From: an uncultured Selenomonadales bacterium
GTDB taxonomy: Bacteria; Bacillota; Negativicutes; Selenomonadales; Selenomonadaceae
Reading direction: 5' to 3'
DNA length: 5,998 nt
Assembly (NCBI GenBank): GCA_947165405.1
Contig: CAMVAG010000127.1
Location: 1 to 5,998, forward strand
Shown here: positions 1 through 5,994 of the stretch, in pieces
How positions within the stretch are numbered: position 1 is the stretch's first letter
Layout of the letters: each line of letters begins with the position of its first letter
Notes under the pieces: generated by a model
Database searches by the model: none
Told to the model about the DNA's origin: nothing
The model's input: the letters and a program-made list of their open reading frames with translations, nothing else
Program-made: the position numbers and the translations under genes

Positions 1-777
1 TATGTCGAAGGGATTTTTCCGCGAAGTGTATTTCGTGTCGCCCAAGAGAGGATGTCCGATTGCCGTCATGTGCACGCGGATTTGATGTGTCCTGCCCGTT
101 TGAAGTTTGCATTCGACGTAAGTAAAATTTTCAAAGCGTTCAAGGACTTTAAATTCCGTGACGGCGGGTTTGCCTTCGGGGACAATCGCCATTTTTTTTC
201 TGTCGAATTTGTCGCGCCCGATTGCTCCCGTGATAATCCCGACGTTGTCGCTCAAGACGCCGTGAACAATCGCCCGATAAGTTCGCGTCGCCGTTTTATT
301 TTTAATCTGTTCCGCCAAACTCAAATGAGCGATATCGGTCTTCGCGACGACCATAACGCCCGAAGTATCTTTGTCGAGGCGGTGAACAATGCCGGGGCGT
401 TTGACGCCGTTAATCCCCGATAAATCTTTGCAGTGATAAAGCAGGGCATTAACAAGCGTGCCGTGCTTGACGGTCTCGGCGGGGTGGACGGTCATGCCGC
501 GTGCCTTGTTGACGACGATTAAAGCCGCATCCTCGTAGAGAATATCGAGCGGCAAATTTTCGGGCAGATAATCGACTTCGACGGCATCGACCTCGCGGAT
601 AAAAATTTCTTCGCCGCCCGTGAGTTTGAAATTTGCTTTGACTTGCGCGGCGTCGACGGTTATCAAACCTTCCGCGATTAATTTTTGAAAATGTGAGCGC
701 GACTTGTCGGAAAATTTTTCGTTGAGGTAAACGTCAAGCCGCTTGCCTGCCGCCGCCTCTTCGACAAAAAAAATCAT
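1..777 (-). CDS. rluD: RluD-family 23S rRNA pseudouridine synthase, 3' end cut off by window edge
   Basis: Only the first 259 codons are present; the reading frame is open through the left edge of the window. By comparison with family members of about 300-325 residues, roughly 45-65 C-terminal residues are missing. An N-terminal S4 RNA-binding domain (about residues 12-60, beginning GKRLDVYL) is followed by the RluA/RluD catalytic domain. The signature HRLDKDTSG lies at residues 132-140, with the catalytic aspartate D135, and the RTHQIR motif is at 229-234. Family knowledge: the enzyme isomerises uridines to pseudouridine in large-subunit rRNA; the exact target sites (1911/1915/1917 type) are inferred, since several paralogues share this architecture. 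The ATG start overlaps the lspA stop in an ATGA, which implies translational coupling. The gene corresponds in position to B. subtilis ylyB, which also follows lspA. No frameshift is seen. Confidence 0.93.
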   Translation of the reverse strand, partial: MIFFVEEAAAGKRLDVYLNEKFSDKSRSHFQKLIAEGLITVDAAQVKANFKLTGGEEIFIREVDAVEVDYLPENLPLDILYEDAALIVVNKARGMTVHPAETVKHGTLVNALLYHCKDLSGINGVKRPGIVHRLDKDTSGVMVVAKTDIAHLSLAEQIKNKTATRTYRAIVHGVLSDNVGIITGAIGRDKFDRKKMAIVPEGKPAVTEFKVLERFENFTYVECKLQTGRTHQIRVHMTAIGHPLLGDTKYTSRKNPFDI

Positions 778-1283
778 CGTTCAGCCTCTACCTTGCCCGC
801 GTCGAGCCGAAAAAGTATCGAGTAAATCATGAAGCCCATCCCCAAAACAATCGCAATGTCCGCGACGTTGAAGACCGGCCAAATTCTGAAGTCAAAAAAA
901 TCTACAACGTAGCCCGTCTGAACTCTGTCGATTAAATTCGCAACCGCGCCGCTCAAAATTGACGTTGCACCGAGTTTGAGGCAGCCGTCTGATTTTTTGA
1001 GCAGCGGATAAAAATAAGCCGTCGCCGCAATCAACACCGCGCCCGTGATTAACAAAAACATTCGCTGGTTTGATAAGATGCCGAACGCCGCGCCCGGATT
1101 CAAAACGTAAGTCAAATGAAATACGTCTTGAATCAGCGGGATTGATTGCCCCGGCACCATCGAGCGCATGACGATATTTTTTGTGAATTGGTCGAGCGCG
1201 ACGACGACGAGAAATAATGCTTTGTCCCAATGAAGATATACTATTGCAAATACAAGTTCGACGGTCGCGAAAAATTTTTTCAC
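774..1283 (-). CDS. lspA: Lipoprotein signal peptidase (signal peptidase II)
   Basis: This 169-residue integral membrane aspartic protease cleaves the signal peptide from diacylglyceryl-modified prolipoproteins at the cytoplasmic membrane. Four hydrophobic segments are apparent, at about residues 8-30, 54-70, 75-95 and 137-160. Conserved boxes are ALDQFTK (29-35), N62-PGAAFG, NLIDR (116-120, catalytic D119) and FNVAD (138-142, catalytic D142). Both catalytic aspartates are present, and the spacing matches E. coli LspA (164 residues). The start is a GTG with an AAGGAG site 8 nt upstream, which lies inside the end of divIVA; no other in-frame start precedes the first membrane segment. The GTG overlaps the divIVA TGA (GTGA), and the lspA TGA overlaps the rluD ATG. 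The residues before ALDQ are slightly longer than in many homologues but within the family range. Confidence 0.97.
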   Translation of the reverse strand: MKKFFATVELVFAIVYLHWDKALFLVVVALDQFTKNIVMRSMVPGQSIPLIQDVFHLTYVLNPGAAFGILSNQRMFLLITGAVLIAATAYFYPLLKKSDGCLKLGATSILSGAVANLIDRVQTGYVVDFFDFRIWPVFNVADIAIVLGMGFMIYSILFRLDAGKVEAER

Positions 1284-2002
1284 TGTGAGCTCTCCTTATC
1301 GAGCACGGGCTTGTAAGTTTTTGTTTCGTCGGTTACGGTTTCTTTTTCTTTGACGGGCTTTGTGGAAATGTCGACGATATTTGTCGCGGAAGTGTCTTCA
1401 ACGTCTTTTGAAATTTTTTCGGGCGCGGCAGGCTTTGAAGTTTCTTCGGGCGGCTTGGGCGTTTCGACGACTTGAGGTTTTTCTTCGGGCGGCGCAGTTT
1501 TAACTTTCTCTTCGATGTTCGGAAGGTTGTTGATTACGTGATCCGTTATCGCCAATTCCGATTCGAGCATCGTGCGCATTTTCGAGAGGAAAGAATTTTT
1601 TTCGCGAACAAGCCCGGCGTAATCCGTCAAAATCGCGTCGCGTTTCACAATGGCACTGTCGATATGTTGCTTTGCCTCGAAGTGCGCCTTGTCACGAATT
1701 TGTTGGCATTCAAGAGCCGCCTGCTCCTTAAGACCTTCGGCATTTTTTCTTGCGGCGGAAATGACCTCGTCTGCCGTGCGTTGAGCCACGATTAAAGTAT
1801 CGTTCATGGTTTTTTCCAAGCTGCGATATTTTTCAAGCTCCGTTTCCGTCGAGTAGAGTTGATTTTTCAGGCGTTCATTTTCTTTCAAAAGCCTTTCAAA
1901 ATCGTCGACAACCTTGTCCAAAAAATCGTCGACCTCGTTCTCGCTGTAGCCGCGAAAACTTTTTTTGAATTGGTGGTCGTGAATTTCCATTGGTGTAAGC
2001 AA
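1280..2002 (-). CDS. divIVA: DivIVA-family cell division/polarity protein
   Basis: This 240-residue coiled-coil scaffold is expected to bind negatively curved membrane at division septa and poles. The N-terminal DivIVA domain (1-60) reads LTPMEIHDHQFKKSFRGY and then ENEVDDFLDKV. F16, R17 and K14 align with the membrane-contacting F17, R18 and K15 of B. subtilis DivIVA. A long heptad-rich, charged helix runs from about 28 to 160. From about residue 166 the protein is a Pro/Lys/Glu/Thr-rich, probably disordered tail of about 75 residues, longer than in B. subtilis DivIVA (164 residues in total). I chose the TTG at 2000-2002 because a near-perfect GGAGGTGA lies 7 nt upstream and because the LTP residues before ME are conserved in the family; the ATG four codons later is spaced too far from that site. 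The gene is translationally coupled to lspA. Confidence 0.95.
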   Translation of the reverse strand: MLTPMEIHDHQFKKSFRGYSENEVDDFLDKVVDDFERLLKENERLKNQLYSTETELEKYRSLEKTMNDTLIVAQRTADEVISAARKNAEGLKEQAALECQQIRDKAHFEAKQHIDSAIVKRDAILTDYAGLVREKNSFLSKMRTMLESELAITDHVINNLPNIEEKVKTAPPEEKPQVVETPKPPEETSKPAAPEKISKDVEDTSATNIVDISTKPVKEKETVTDETKTYKPVLDKESSQ

Positions 2003-2009
2003 AATATAA

Positions 2010-2017
2010 TCACCTCC
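2010..2017 (-). promoter_or_regulatory. Ribosome binding site that fixes the TTG start of divIVA
   Basis: On the minus strand this reads GGAGGTGA, an eight-base match to the 16S rRNA anti-Shine-Dalgarno. It ends 7 nt before the TTG at 2002-2000. The next in-frame ATG would be 19 nt away. Confidence 0.9.
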
Positions 2018-2022
2018 AAATT

Positions 2023-2472
2023 TTATTCGGGGATTTGTGTTTTAAATTTGGAATCGTATTTGAAGTTGTGCCCGTCCTGCAACACTTCCGTTTTATTCTG
2101 TGCTTTGTCGCGTTCTTCAGCCAATTCCTCTGCCAAAAGCCAACCCGCCGCCTCCAACATCGCCACGCTGATTGACGGCGCGACGAGCTGTCCGACTACC
2201 GGCACGACTTTTGAAATTTCTTTGGCGATAATTCTGACGGGCTGTTTTTTCATCGTGGCAATGATTGCGTTGATTGCCATGTTCTTTGCGACGGATTCGG
2301 TTATCGAGCCGCCGAAGACCGACGCCAACGCCATTGCCATTGTCGTCATTGTCACGGTATCGGTTGCGAGTCCGACCATAGGCACGGGCACCAAATTTCC
2401 TGCTGCCGCTGCCGCCGCGTGTCCGTGAATAATTTTTCTGCACTTGCTTTTTTCTTCGTCTGTTATCGGCAA
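2023..2472 (-). CDS. Small DUF697-like Ala/Val-rich membrane-type protein of unknown function
   Basis: This gene encodes 149 residues; I do not recognise a named protein. After a short charged N-terminus (1-13) comes an Ala-rich stretch, HGHAAAAAAGNLVPVPMVG (16-34), then a Thr/Met/Ala-rich hydrophobic helix (35-53), an amphipathic helix (56-76) and a third hydrophobic block, KVVPVVGQLVAPSISVAM (88-105), running into WLLAEELAEE. The tail (121-149) is hydrophilic. The alanine run followed by a P-x-P turn, and the later VPVVG before a helix, resemble the DUF697/YcjF family, whose members sit in or at membranes and often accompany GTPases; this assignment is by eye. The start is TTG at 2472-2470, set by AAGGAGG 8 nt upstream; a longer reading from 2523 would consist of repeat-encoded residues. 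It is the only member of the cluster without a known division, lipoprotein or ribosome role. Confidence 0.8.
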   Translation of the reverse strand: MPITDEEKSKCRKIIHGHAAAAAAGNLVPVPMVGLATDTVTMTTMAMALASVFGGSITESVAKNMAINAIIATMKKQPVRIIAKEISKVVPVVGQLVAPSISVAMLEAAGWLLAEELAEERDKAQNKTEVLQDGHNFKYDSKFKTQIPE

Positions 2473-2480
2473 GAATATCG

Positions 2481-2487
2481 CCTCCTT
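2481..2487 (-). promoter_or_regulatory. Ribosome binding site that fixes the TTG start of the DUF697-like gene
   Basis: The minus strand reads AAGGAGG, ending 8 nt before the TTG at 2472. It shows that the frame upstream to 2523 is not translated as part of this gene. Confidence 0.88.
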
Positions 2488-2493
2488 AACTGC

Positions 2494-2528
2494 AATTAGG
2501 AATGCGCAATGCGTAATGCGCAATTAAA
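2494..2528. repeat. Short heptamer tandem repeat in an intergenic gap
   Basis: Read on the plus strand, five consecutive 7-mers all begin AAT: AATTAGG, AATGCGC, AATGCGT, AATGCGC, AATTAAA. The three central units are near-identical and the two flanking ones are degenerate. The array occupies most of the 51-bp gap between the ylmH stop (2524-2526, which it overlaps) and the start of the DUF697-like gene. TGCGCA is self-complementary, so the array can also form small hairpins. It could be a dispersed genomic repeat or a replication-slippage product; its copy number elsewhere cannot be seen from here. Confidence 0.8.
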
Positions 2529-3315
2529 AAAATCTTTTCAGTAAAACACCGACACGACCTTTTTTGGTCTGCCCGCGCACTTCGGCGATTTCAACTCGTC
2601 CGCGCCCGCGCATACTTAAAATATCGCCTTCCTTGACCGACTGCGAGGTATTCTTGACGGTCTGCCAGTTGAGTTTGATTTTTTCCGCCAAAATTTCTGT
2701 TGCCGCTTTGTTCCTCGACATGCCGAAGCCCGCCGCCGCTATCGAATCCGCACGCAACGAGGCAACGGTCGCTCTGATTTCTTTTATGCGTTCTTCTTTG
2801 GCGGAAATGTTTTCGGGGTCGTCAAGTGAAACTTTAACCGACGCCGAGCCGATTTGCGTCAAGTTCGCCGTGAAGTAGTCGCACATTTTTTTATCGACGA
2901 GAATTCTTGCGCAATCCTTTGTCGCGATAATGTCGCCGATAAATTCGCGGTCGACACCCAAAGTCATGATTGAGCCGAGCACGTCGCGATGACCGAGCCG
3001 GGCAAATTCGCCGTTCCATTCCGCTTTGATAACCGCAATTTCAAAATTGGGCGTGCCTTTGAAGTCTTCATGACAAAAGGCGGCGCGTTGACGTTCTGCT
3101 CCGCGATAGCCGCCGTACAAGTCGACGTTGAGGGAGCCGAGACTGTTGGCAATGACGCCTGCCATTTCCTGTTCGAAAGGTGAAAGAAAGCCCGTGAGTT
3201 TGCACTTGCGATTTTTAATTGTCTGCATTGCAAAATCGACGAGCTTAACGGCGGTCGCCTCGCCTTCGGTGCCTTTGTAGTATCGAATAATTTTTTCCTT
3301 TGCATCCTGCAACAT
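2524..3315 (-). CDS. ylmH: YlmH family S4-domain RNA-binding protein
   Basis: This 263-residue protein has the standard YlmH layout. The N-terminal alpha/beta region (1-75) includes FLSPFEQEMAG (43-53). The central conserved block is RLGHRDVLGSIMTLGVDRE (106-124) followed by FIGDI. A C-terminal S4 RNA-binding domain (about 186-245) contains MSRNKA, NWQTV and a GDILSMRGRGR segment. The family sits in the division cluster of Firmicutes and cyanobacteria; B. subtilis YlmH binds ribosomal complexes and has been linked to ribosome-associated quality control. A cytosolic, ribosome-associated role is therefore likely, while its old label as a division protein rests on genome context. The ATG at 3315 is 9 nt after the sepF stop. 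Its ribosome binding site is weak (GAGATGG, in part inside the end of sepF), which suggests coupling to sepF translation. Confidence 0.93.
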   Translation of the reverse strand: MLQDAKEKIIRYYKGTEGEATAVKLVDFAMQTIKNRKCKLTGFLSPFEQEMAGVIANSLGSLNVDLYGGYRGAERQRAAFCHEDFKGTPNFEIAVIKAEWNGEFARLGHRDVLGSIMTLGVDREFIGDIIATKDCARILVDKKMCDYFTANLTQIGSASVKVSLDDPENISAKEERIKEIRATVASLRADSIAAAGFGMSRNKAATEILAEKIKLNWQTVKNTSQSVKEGDILSMRGRGRVEIAEVRGQTKKGRVGVLLKRFF

Positions 3316-3324
3316 TACGCCATC

Positions 3325-3849
3325 TCACATTCTACGAGTAAGCCATGAGAAATCTTTTTCCTGTTTGACTTCTTCCTTGTTGAAGGTAACCATGACGGTT
3401 CGCGGCGTGCAAACGAAAACGTATTCGCTGACTTGCTGAACGTCGCCGTCGATAGCGTAAGTCGTGCCCAAAGCGAAGTCGATAATCCGCCGCGCATGTT
3501 CGGGGTTCGTGTCTTCCAAGTTGATTATGACGGGCACATCCTCGCGCAAGCAATCGGCGATAACTTTTGCGTCGTCGTCGAAATTTTTCGGTCTGACCGT
3601 CGTGATTTTCGATTTTACCATAGGTTTGGCAGTGTTGTTGTTTGTCATTAAATTATCCCTCGCCGTCATTGCCGAATTGAAGTCAACTACTTTGTGTCCC
3701 GACAGATTTTCGGGCGGCGGTTGAATCGGGGGTTCGTTTTGTTCGGGTTGTGCGTTCGGCAATTCATCTTTTTTACTCATTGTGGCTTCCTTCTCTCCTT
3801 CTTTTTCTGACAGTCCGAGAGACCGGGTTACTCTGTTTATAATTTCCAT
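3325..3849 (-). CDS. sepF: Cell division protein SepF, Z-ring membrane anchor
   Basis: This 174-residue SepF links FtsZ polymers to the membrane. The first 13 residues (MEIINRVTRSLGL) can form the amphipathic membrane-binding helix typical of the family. Residues 14-80 are a charged, Pro/Gln/Asn-rich linker. The globular SepF domain spans about 81-155, with RPKNFDDDAKVIADCLRE, PVIINLED (106-113), ARRIIDFALGTTYAIDGD (119-136) and YVFVCTP (143-149), all matching family consensus. The C-terminal tail is short and basic. The ATG at 3849 has AGGAG 9 nt upstream, and the amphipathic helix supports this start. A second ATG at codon 24 also has a ribosome-binding-like sequence. The gene lies 28 bp downstream of yggS and 9 bp upstream of ylmH. 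Confidence 0.95.
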   Translation of the reverse strand: MEIINRVTRSLGLSEKEGEKEATMSKKDELPNAQPEQNEPPIQPPPENLSGHKVVDFNSAMTARDNLMTNNNTAKPMVKSKITTVRPKNFDDDAKVIADCLREDVPVIINLEDTNPEHARRIIDFALGTTYAIDGDVQQVSEYVFVCTPRTVMVTFNKEEVKQEKDFSWLTRRM

Positions 3850-3877
3850 TCACTCAAACTCCTCTCCGGAAAAATTT

Positions 3878-4540
3878 TTATGTGTAAAGTCTTTCGCCGA
3901 AAATGGCGGTGCCGATTCGAACGACGTTTGCGCCTTCCTCGACTGCGATTTTGTAATCGTGCGTCATGCCCATTGACAGGAAGTCGAAATTTTCCCGCGA
4001 GGTTTTCAGCTCGTCGAAAAGTTTACGCATTTGCCTGAACAGCGGGCGACATTCACGGGCGTCGGGAAAATTCGGCGCAATCATCATCAGCCCGCGCAGT
4101 CGTAAATTTTTTGCCGCGTCGACGAAATTTATCAGCGCGTCCAAATCCTCAAGCATGACGCCCGACTTTTGAGGTTCCCGCGCCGCGTTCACTTGAATCA
4201 AAATATCTTGCACCTTGTCGATTGATTTTGCCGCCTTGTCGAGGGCAGCCGCCAAGTGTTCGCTGTCGACCGATTGAATCACGTCGAAGAGTTTGACAGC
4301 CGCCTTGACTTTGTTTGTCTGCAAGTGCCCGATTAAATGACGGATGACTTTTCTGTCAAGCGTTTGGAATTTTTCGGCAGCCTCTTGCACACGATTTTCT
4401 CCGATGTCGGTTGCGCCCGCGTCGATAGCCTCGCGCATAAGTTCAACGCCGTGATTCTTTGTAACCGCGACCAAAATTATTTCCGAAGCGAAAGAGTCGA
4501 GTTCAGCTTTTATCGCCTGAAAATTTTTTGCCACGCTCAA
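3878..4540 (-). CDS. yggS: YggS/PROSC family PLP-binding homeostasis protein
   Basis: This 220-residue single-domain TIM-barrel protein binds pyridoxal 5'-phosphate and acts in vitamin B6 and amino-acid homeostasis rather than as a known enzyme. Visible signatures are LVAVTKNH with the PLP-linking lysine K28, GENRVQEA (47-54), HLIGHLQTNK (68-77) and the C-terminal phosphate-binding segment SMGMTHDY (189-196) followed by VVRIGTAIFGER (207-218). The usual Ser of SMGMS is Thr here, a mild change. The start is TTG at 4540-4538, with GGAGGTGA exactly 7 nt upstream. An ATG at 4579 in the same frame is rejected because it falls in the predicted -10 box and is followed by the ribosome binding site itself. 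This is the first gene of the operon, as in many Firmicutes where it precedes sepF. Confidence 0.95.
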   Translation of the reverse strand: MSVAKNFQAIKAELDSFASEIILVAVTKNHGVELMREAIDAGATDIGENRVQEAAEKFQTLDRKVIRHLIGHLQTNKVKAAVKLFDVIQSVDSEHLAAALDKAAKSIDKVQDILIQVNAAREPQKSGVMLEDLDALINFVDAAKNLRLRGLMMIAPNFPDARECRPLFRQMRKLFDELKTSRENFDFLSMGMTHDYKIAVEEGANVVRIGTAIFGERLYT

Positions 4541-4547
4541 ATGTCGT

Positions 4548-4555
4548 TCACCTCC
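4548..4555 (-). promoter_or_regulatory. Ribosome binding site that fixes the TTG start of yggS
   Basis: The minus strand reads GGAGGTGA, 7 nt before the TTG at 4540. Sequence and spacing are the same as at divIVA. Confidence 0.9.
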
Positions 4556-4579
4556 ACATAAAAATTTTTTCACATGCAT

Positions 4580-4608
4580 ATATTAAACCAGTTGGCTTTT
4601 CGCGTCAA
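4580..4608 (-). promoter_or_regulatory. Predicted sigma-A-type promoter of the yggS-rluD operon
   Basis: On the minus strand, TTGACG (4608-4603, five of six to consensus) is followed by a 17-bp spacer and TAATAT (4585-4580, four of six). Transcription would begin near 4573 and leave a leader of about 33 nt that carries the yggS ribosome binding site. No other convincing promoter was seen inside the cluster, so the seven genes are probably co-transcribed. Confidence 0.6.
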
Positions 4609-4656
4609 TGAAATTAGCTTGAATAAATTTTCCCGCGCCAAAAATTTTGCAATGCT

Positions 4657-4685
4657 TTGACACGCAGAAAATTTTTTGCTATCGT
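4657..4685 (+). promoter_or_regulatory. Predicted extended -10 promoter of ugd
   Basis: A perfect TTGACA (4657-4662) is followed by a 17-bp spacer and TATCGT (4680-4685, four of six). TG one base before the -10 (4677-4678) gives an extended -10. The expected transcription start, near 4692, coincides with the first base of the ribosome binding site, so the leader would be only about 16 nt. The box match is good, but the short leader is a reason for caution. Confidence 0.5.
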
Positions 4686-4691
4686 TGCCGC

Positions 4692-4700
4692 GAGGAGGAG
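4692..4700 (+). promoter_or_regulatory. Ribosome binding site that fixes the TTG start of ugd
   Basis: GAGGAGGAG ends 7 nt before the TTG at 4708-4710. A same-frame ATG at 4657 lies upstream of it, inside the predicted -35 box, and would add 17 unrelated, Arg-rich residues before the Rossmann fold. Confidence 0.88.
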
Positions 4701-4707
4701 ATACCTT

Positions 4708-5946
4708 TTGAAAAAAATTATCGCGGTAGCCGGGCTCGGCTACGTCGGACTTTCTATGGCGACGCTCTTGGCGCAGAACAATCGCGTGCTTGCCGTCGAC
4801 GTGTCCGCAGAAAAAGTCGACATGGTAAACAAGCGTCAATCGCCCATTCAAGACGAGTACATTGAAAAATTTTTTGCCGAACGTAAGCTTGACCTCACTG
4901 CCACGCTCGACGCGCAAGCGGCTTATGCGGCGGCGGACTTCGTGATTATCGCCGTGCCCACAAATTACGACCCGAAGAAAAATTTTTTCGATACCTCTGC
5001 CGTCCGCGCAGTCATTGAAAAAGTTTTGGCAAGCGGTTCCGAAGCTTACATGATTATTAAAAGCACAATACCCGTCGGTTTCGTGAAGTCTGTCAGCGAA
5101 AAATATTCCACCGATAAAATTTTGTTCAGCCCGGAATTTTTGCGCGAGTCCAAAGCTCTCTACGATAATCTTTATCCGTCGCGAATCATCGTCGGCACAA
5201 ACCTCGACGACGCCGCGCAACTTGCCAAAGCAAAAGAATTCGCCGCTCTTCTTCAAGAGGGCGCAATCAAAAAAAATATTCCAACGCTGATTATGGGTTC
5301 AACGGAGGCGGAGGCGGTCAAACTTTTTGCAAACACTTATCTTGCCTTGCGCGTCGCCTACTTCAACGAGCTGGACACCTACGCCGAAGTCAAAGGGCTC
5401 AACACGCAAGATATTATTCGCGGTGTTTGTTGCGACCCGCGTATCGGCGACCAATACAACAATCCTTCGTTCGGCTACGGAGGCTACTGCTTGCCCAAAG
5501 ACACAAAGCAGCTCTTGGCGAATTATCAAGACGTGCCGGAAAATTTGATTGAGGCAATCGTCAACAGCAACCGCACCCGAAAAGATTTTATCGCCGAAAG
5601 AGTTTTGGAAATTTCGAACGCTTACACGGAAAACGAAAATTTTTCAGCCGACCGCGAGGGCGAAGTCATAATCGGCGTGTGGCGTTTGGCAATGAAGACC
5701 GGCTCCGACAACTTCCGCCAATCATCGATTCAAGGCATCATGAAACGAATCAAAGCTAAGGGCGCGACCGTTATCGTCTACGAACCTTCGTTGCCTGACG
5801 GCTCAACTTTTTTCGGAAGCCGCGTCGTAAATGACGTTGCCGAGTTCAAACGCTTGAGCAAATGCATTATCGCCAATCGCTACGACAGCGCGCTTGACGA
5901 CGTTAAAGAAAAAGTTTACACACGCGACCTCTTCAAGCGCGATTAA
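4708..5946 (+). CDS. ugd: UDP-glucose 6-dehydrogenase
   Basis: This 412-residue cytosolic enzyme oxidises UDP-glucose to UDP-glucuronate with two NAD+. The product feeds capsule, exopolysaccharide or other surface glycan synthesis. The N-terminal Rossmann fold begins [13 protein letters not shown] (nucleotide-binding GLGYVG at 9-14), with KSTIPVG at 118-124 and FSPEFLRES at 140-148. The central helix carries K205 and N209 ([11 protein letters not shown]). The catalytic cysteine C261 lies in [14 protein letters not shown], matching C260 of the E. coli and S. pyogenes enzymes. The C-terminal domain contains [20 protein letters not shown] and ends [11 protein letters not shown]. It is about 24 residues longer than E. 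coli Ugd, mainly through a polar stretch at about 302-320 before the C-terminal domain, a variation seen in other Firmicutes. The TTG start with a strong ribosome binding site is preferred. It is transcribed divergently from yggS. Confidence 0.96.
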   Translation: MKKIIAVAGLGYVGLSMATLLAQNNRVLAVDVSAEKVDMVNKRQSPIQDEYIEKFFAERKLDLTATLDAQAAYAAADFVIIAVPTNYDPKKNFFDTSAVRAVIEKVLASGSEAYMIIKSTIPVGFVKSVSEKYSTDKILFSPEFLRESKALYDNLYPSRIIVGTNLDDAAQLAKAKEFAALLQEGAIKKNIPTLIMGSTEAEAVKLFANTYLALRVAYFNELDTYAEVKGLNTQDIIRGVCCDPRIGDQYNNPSFGYGGYCLPKDTKQLLANYQDVPENLIEAIVNSNRTRKDFIAERVLEISNAYTENENFSADREGEVIIGVWRLAMKTGSDNFRQSSIQGIMKRIKAKGATVIVYEPSLPDGSTFFGSRVVNDVAEFKRLSKCIIANRYDSALDDVKEKVYTRDLFKRD

Positions 5947-5964
5947 AAAAATTATTCCCTTGTC

Positions 5965-5994
5965 AAAAATTTGCGGCTCAAAAAAATTTGCGGC
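5965..5994. repeat. Two copies of a 13-bp direct repeat downstream of ugd
   Basis: AAAAATTTGCGGC occurs at 5965-5977 and again at 5982-5994, a period of 17 bp. The pair is flanked by CCTTG (5958-5962) and its complement CAAGG (5994-5998), a 5-bp stem around a loop of about 31 nt. The window ends here, so it is unclear whether this is the edge of a longer array, a regulatory site for the next gene or part of a weak terminator. No strong GC stem followed by a T-run is present after ugd. Confidence 0.55.

Noticed and set aside
52..423. Plus-strand open frame of 123 codons
   Set aside because: It lies antisense to rluD, which has unmistakable S4 and HRLDKDTSG motifs; it has no recognisable domain and no good ribosome binding site.
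1859..2428. Plus-strand open frame of 189 codons with hydrophobic stretches
   Set aside because: It is antisense to the start of divIVA and to the DUF697-like gene; the hydrophobic, Ala-rich look is the complement of the Ala/Val-rich gene on the other strand.
2473..2523. N-terminal extension of the DUF697-like protein to an ATG at 2523
   Set aside because: The extension is encoded by the heptamer repeat and by the gene's own AAGGAGG site, which points to the TTG at 2472.
3866..3878. AAAAATTTTT-type palindromes as rho-independent terminators (for example after yggS)
   Set aside because: The stems are purely A/T with no GC stem or loop, they recur throughout coding regions, and sepF follows within 28 bp in the same direction.
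4541..4579. N-terminal extension of YggS to an ATG at 4579
   Set aside because: It would translate through GGAGGTGA, overlap the predicted -10 and add 13 residues absent from the family pattern.
4570..5256. Minus-strand open frame of 228 codons inside ugd
   Set aside because: It is antisense to a complete ugd with all catalytic residues; its Phe/Arg/Val-rich composition is typical of a shadow frame, and it would run through both predicted promoters.
5611..5667. Polar insertion in Ugd relative to the E. coli enzyme
   Set aside because: It was considered as a novel insert, but Firmicutes Ugd proteins commonly carry an extra polar stretch here; the flanking domains are intact.
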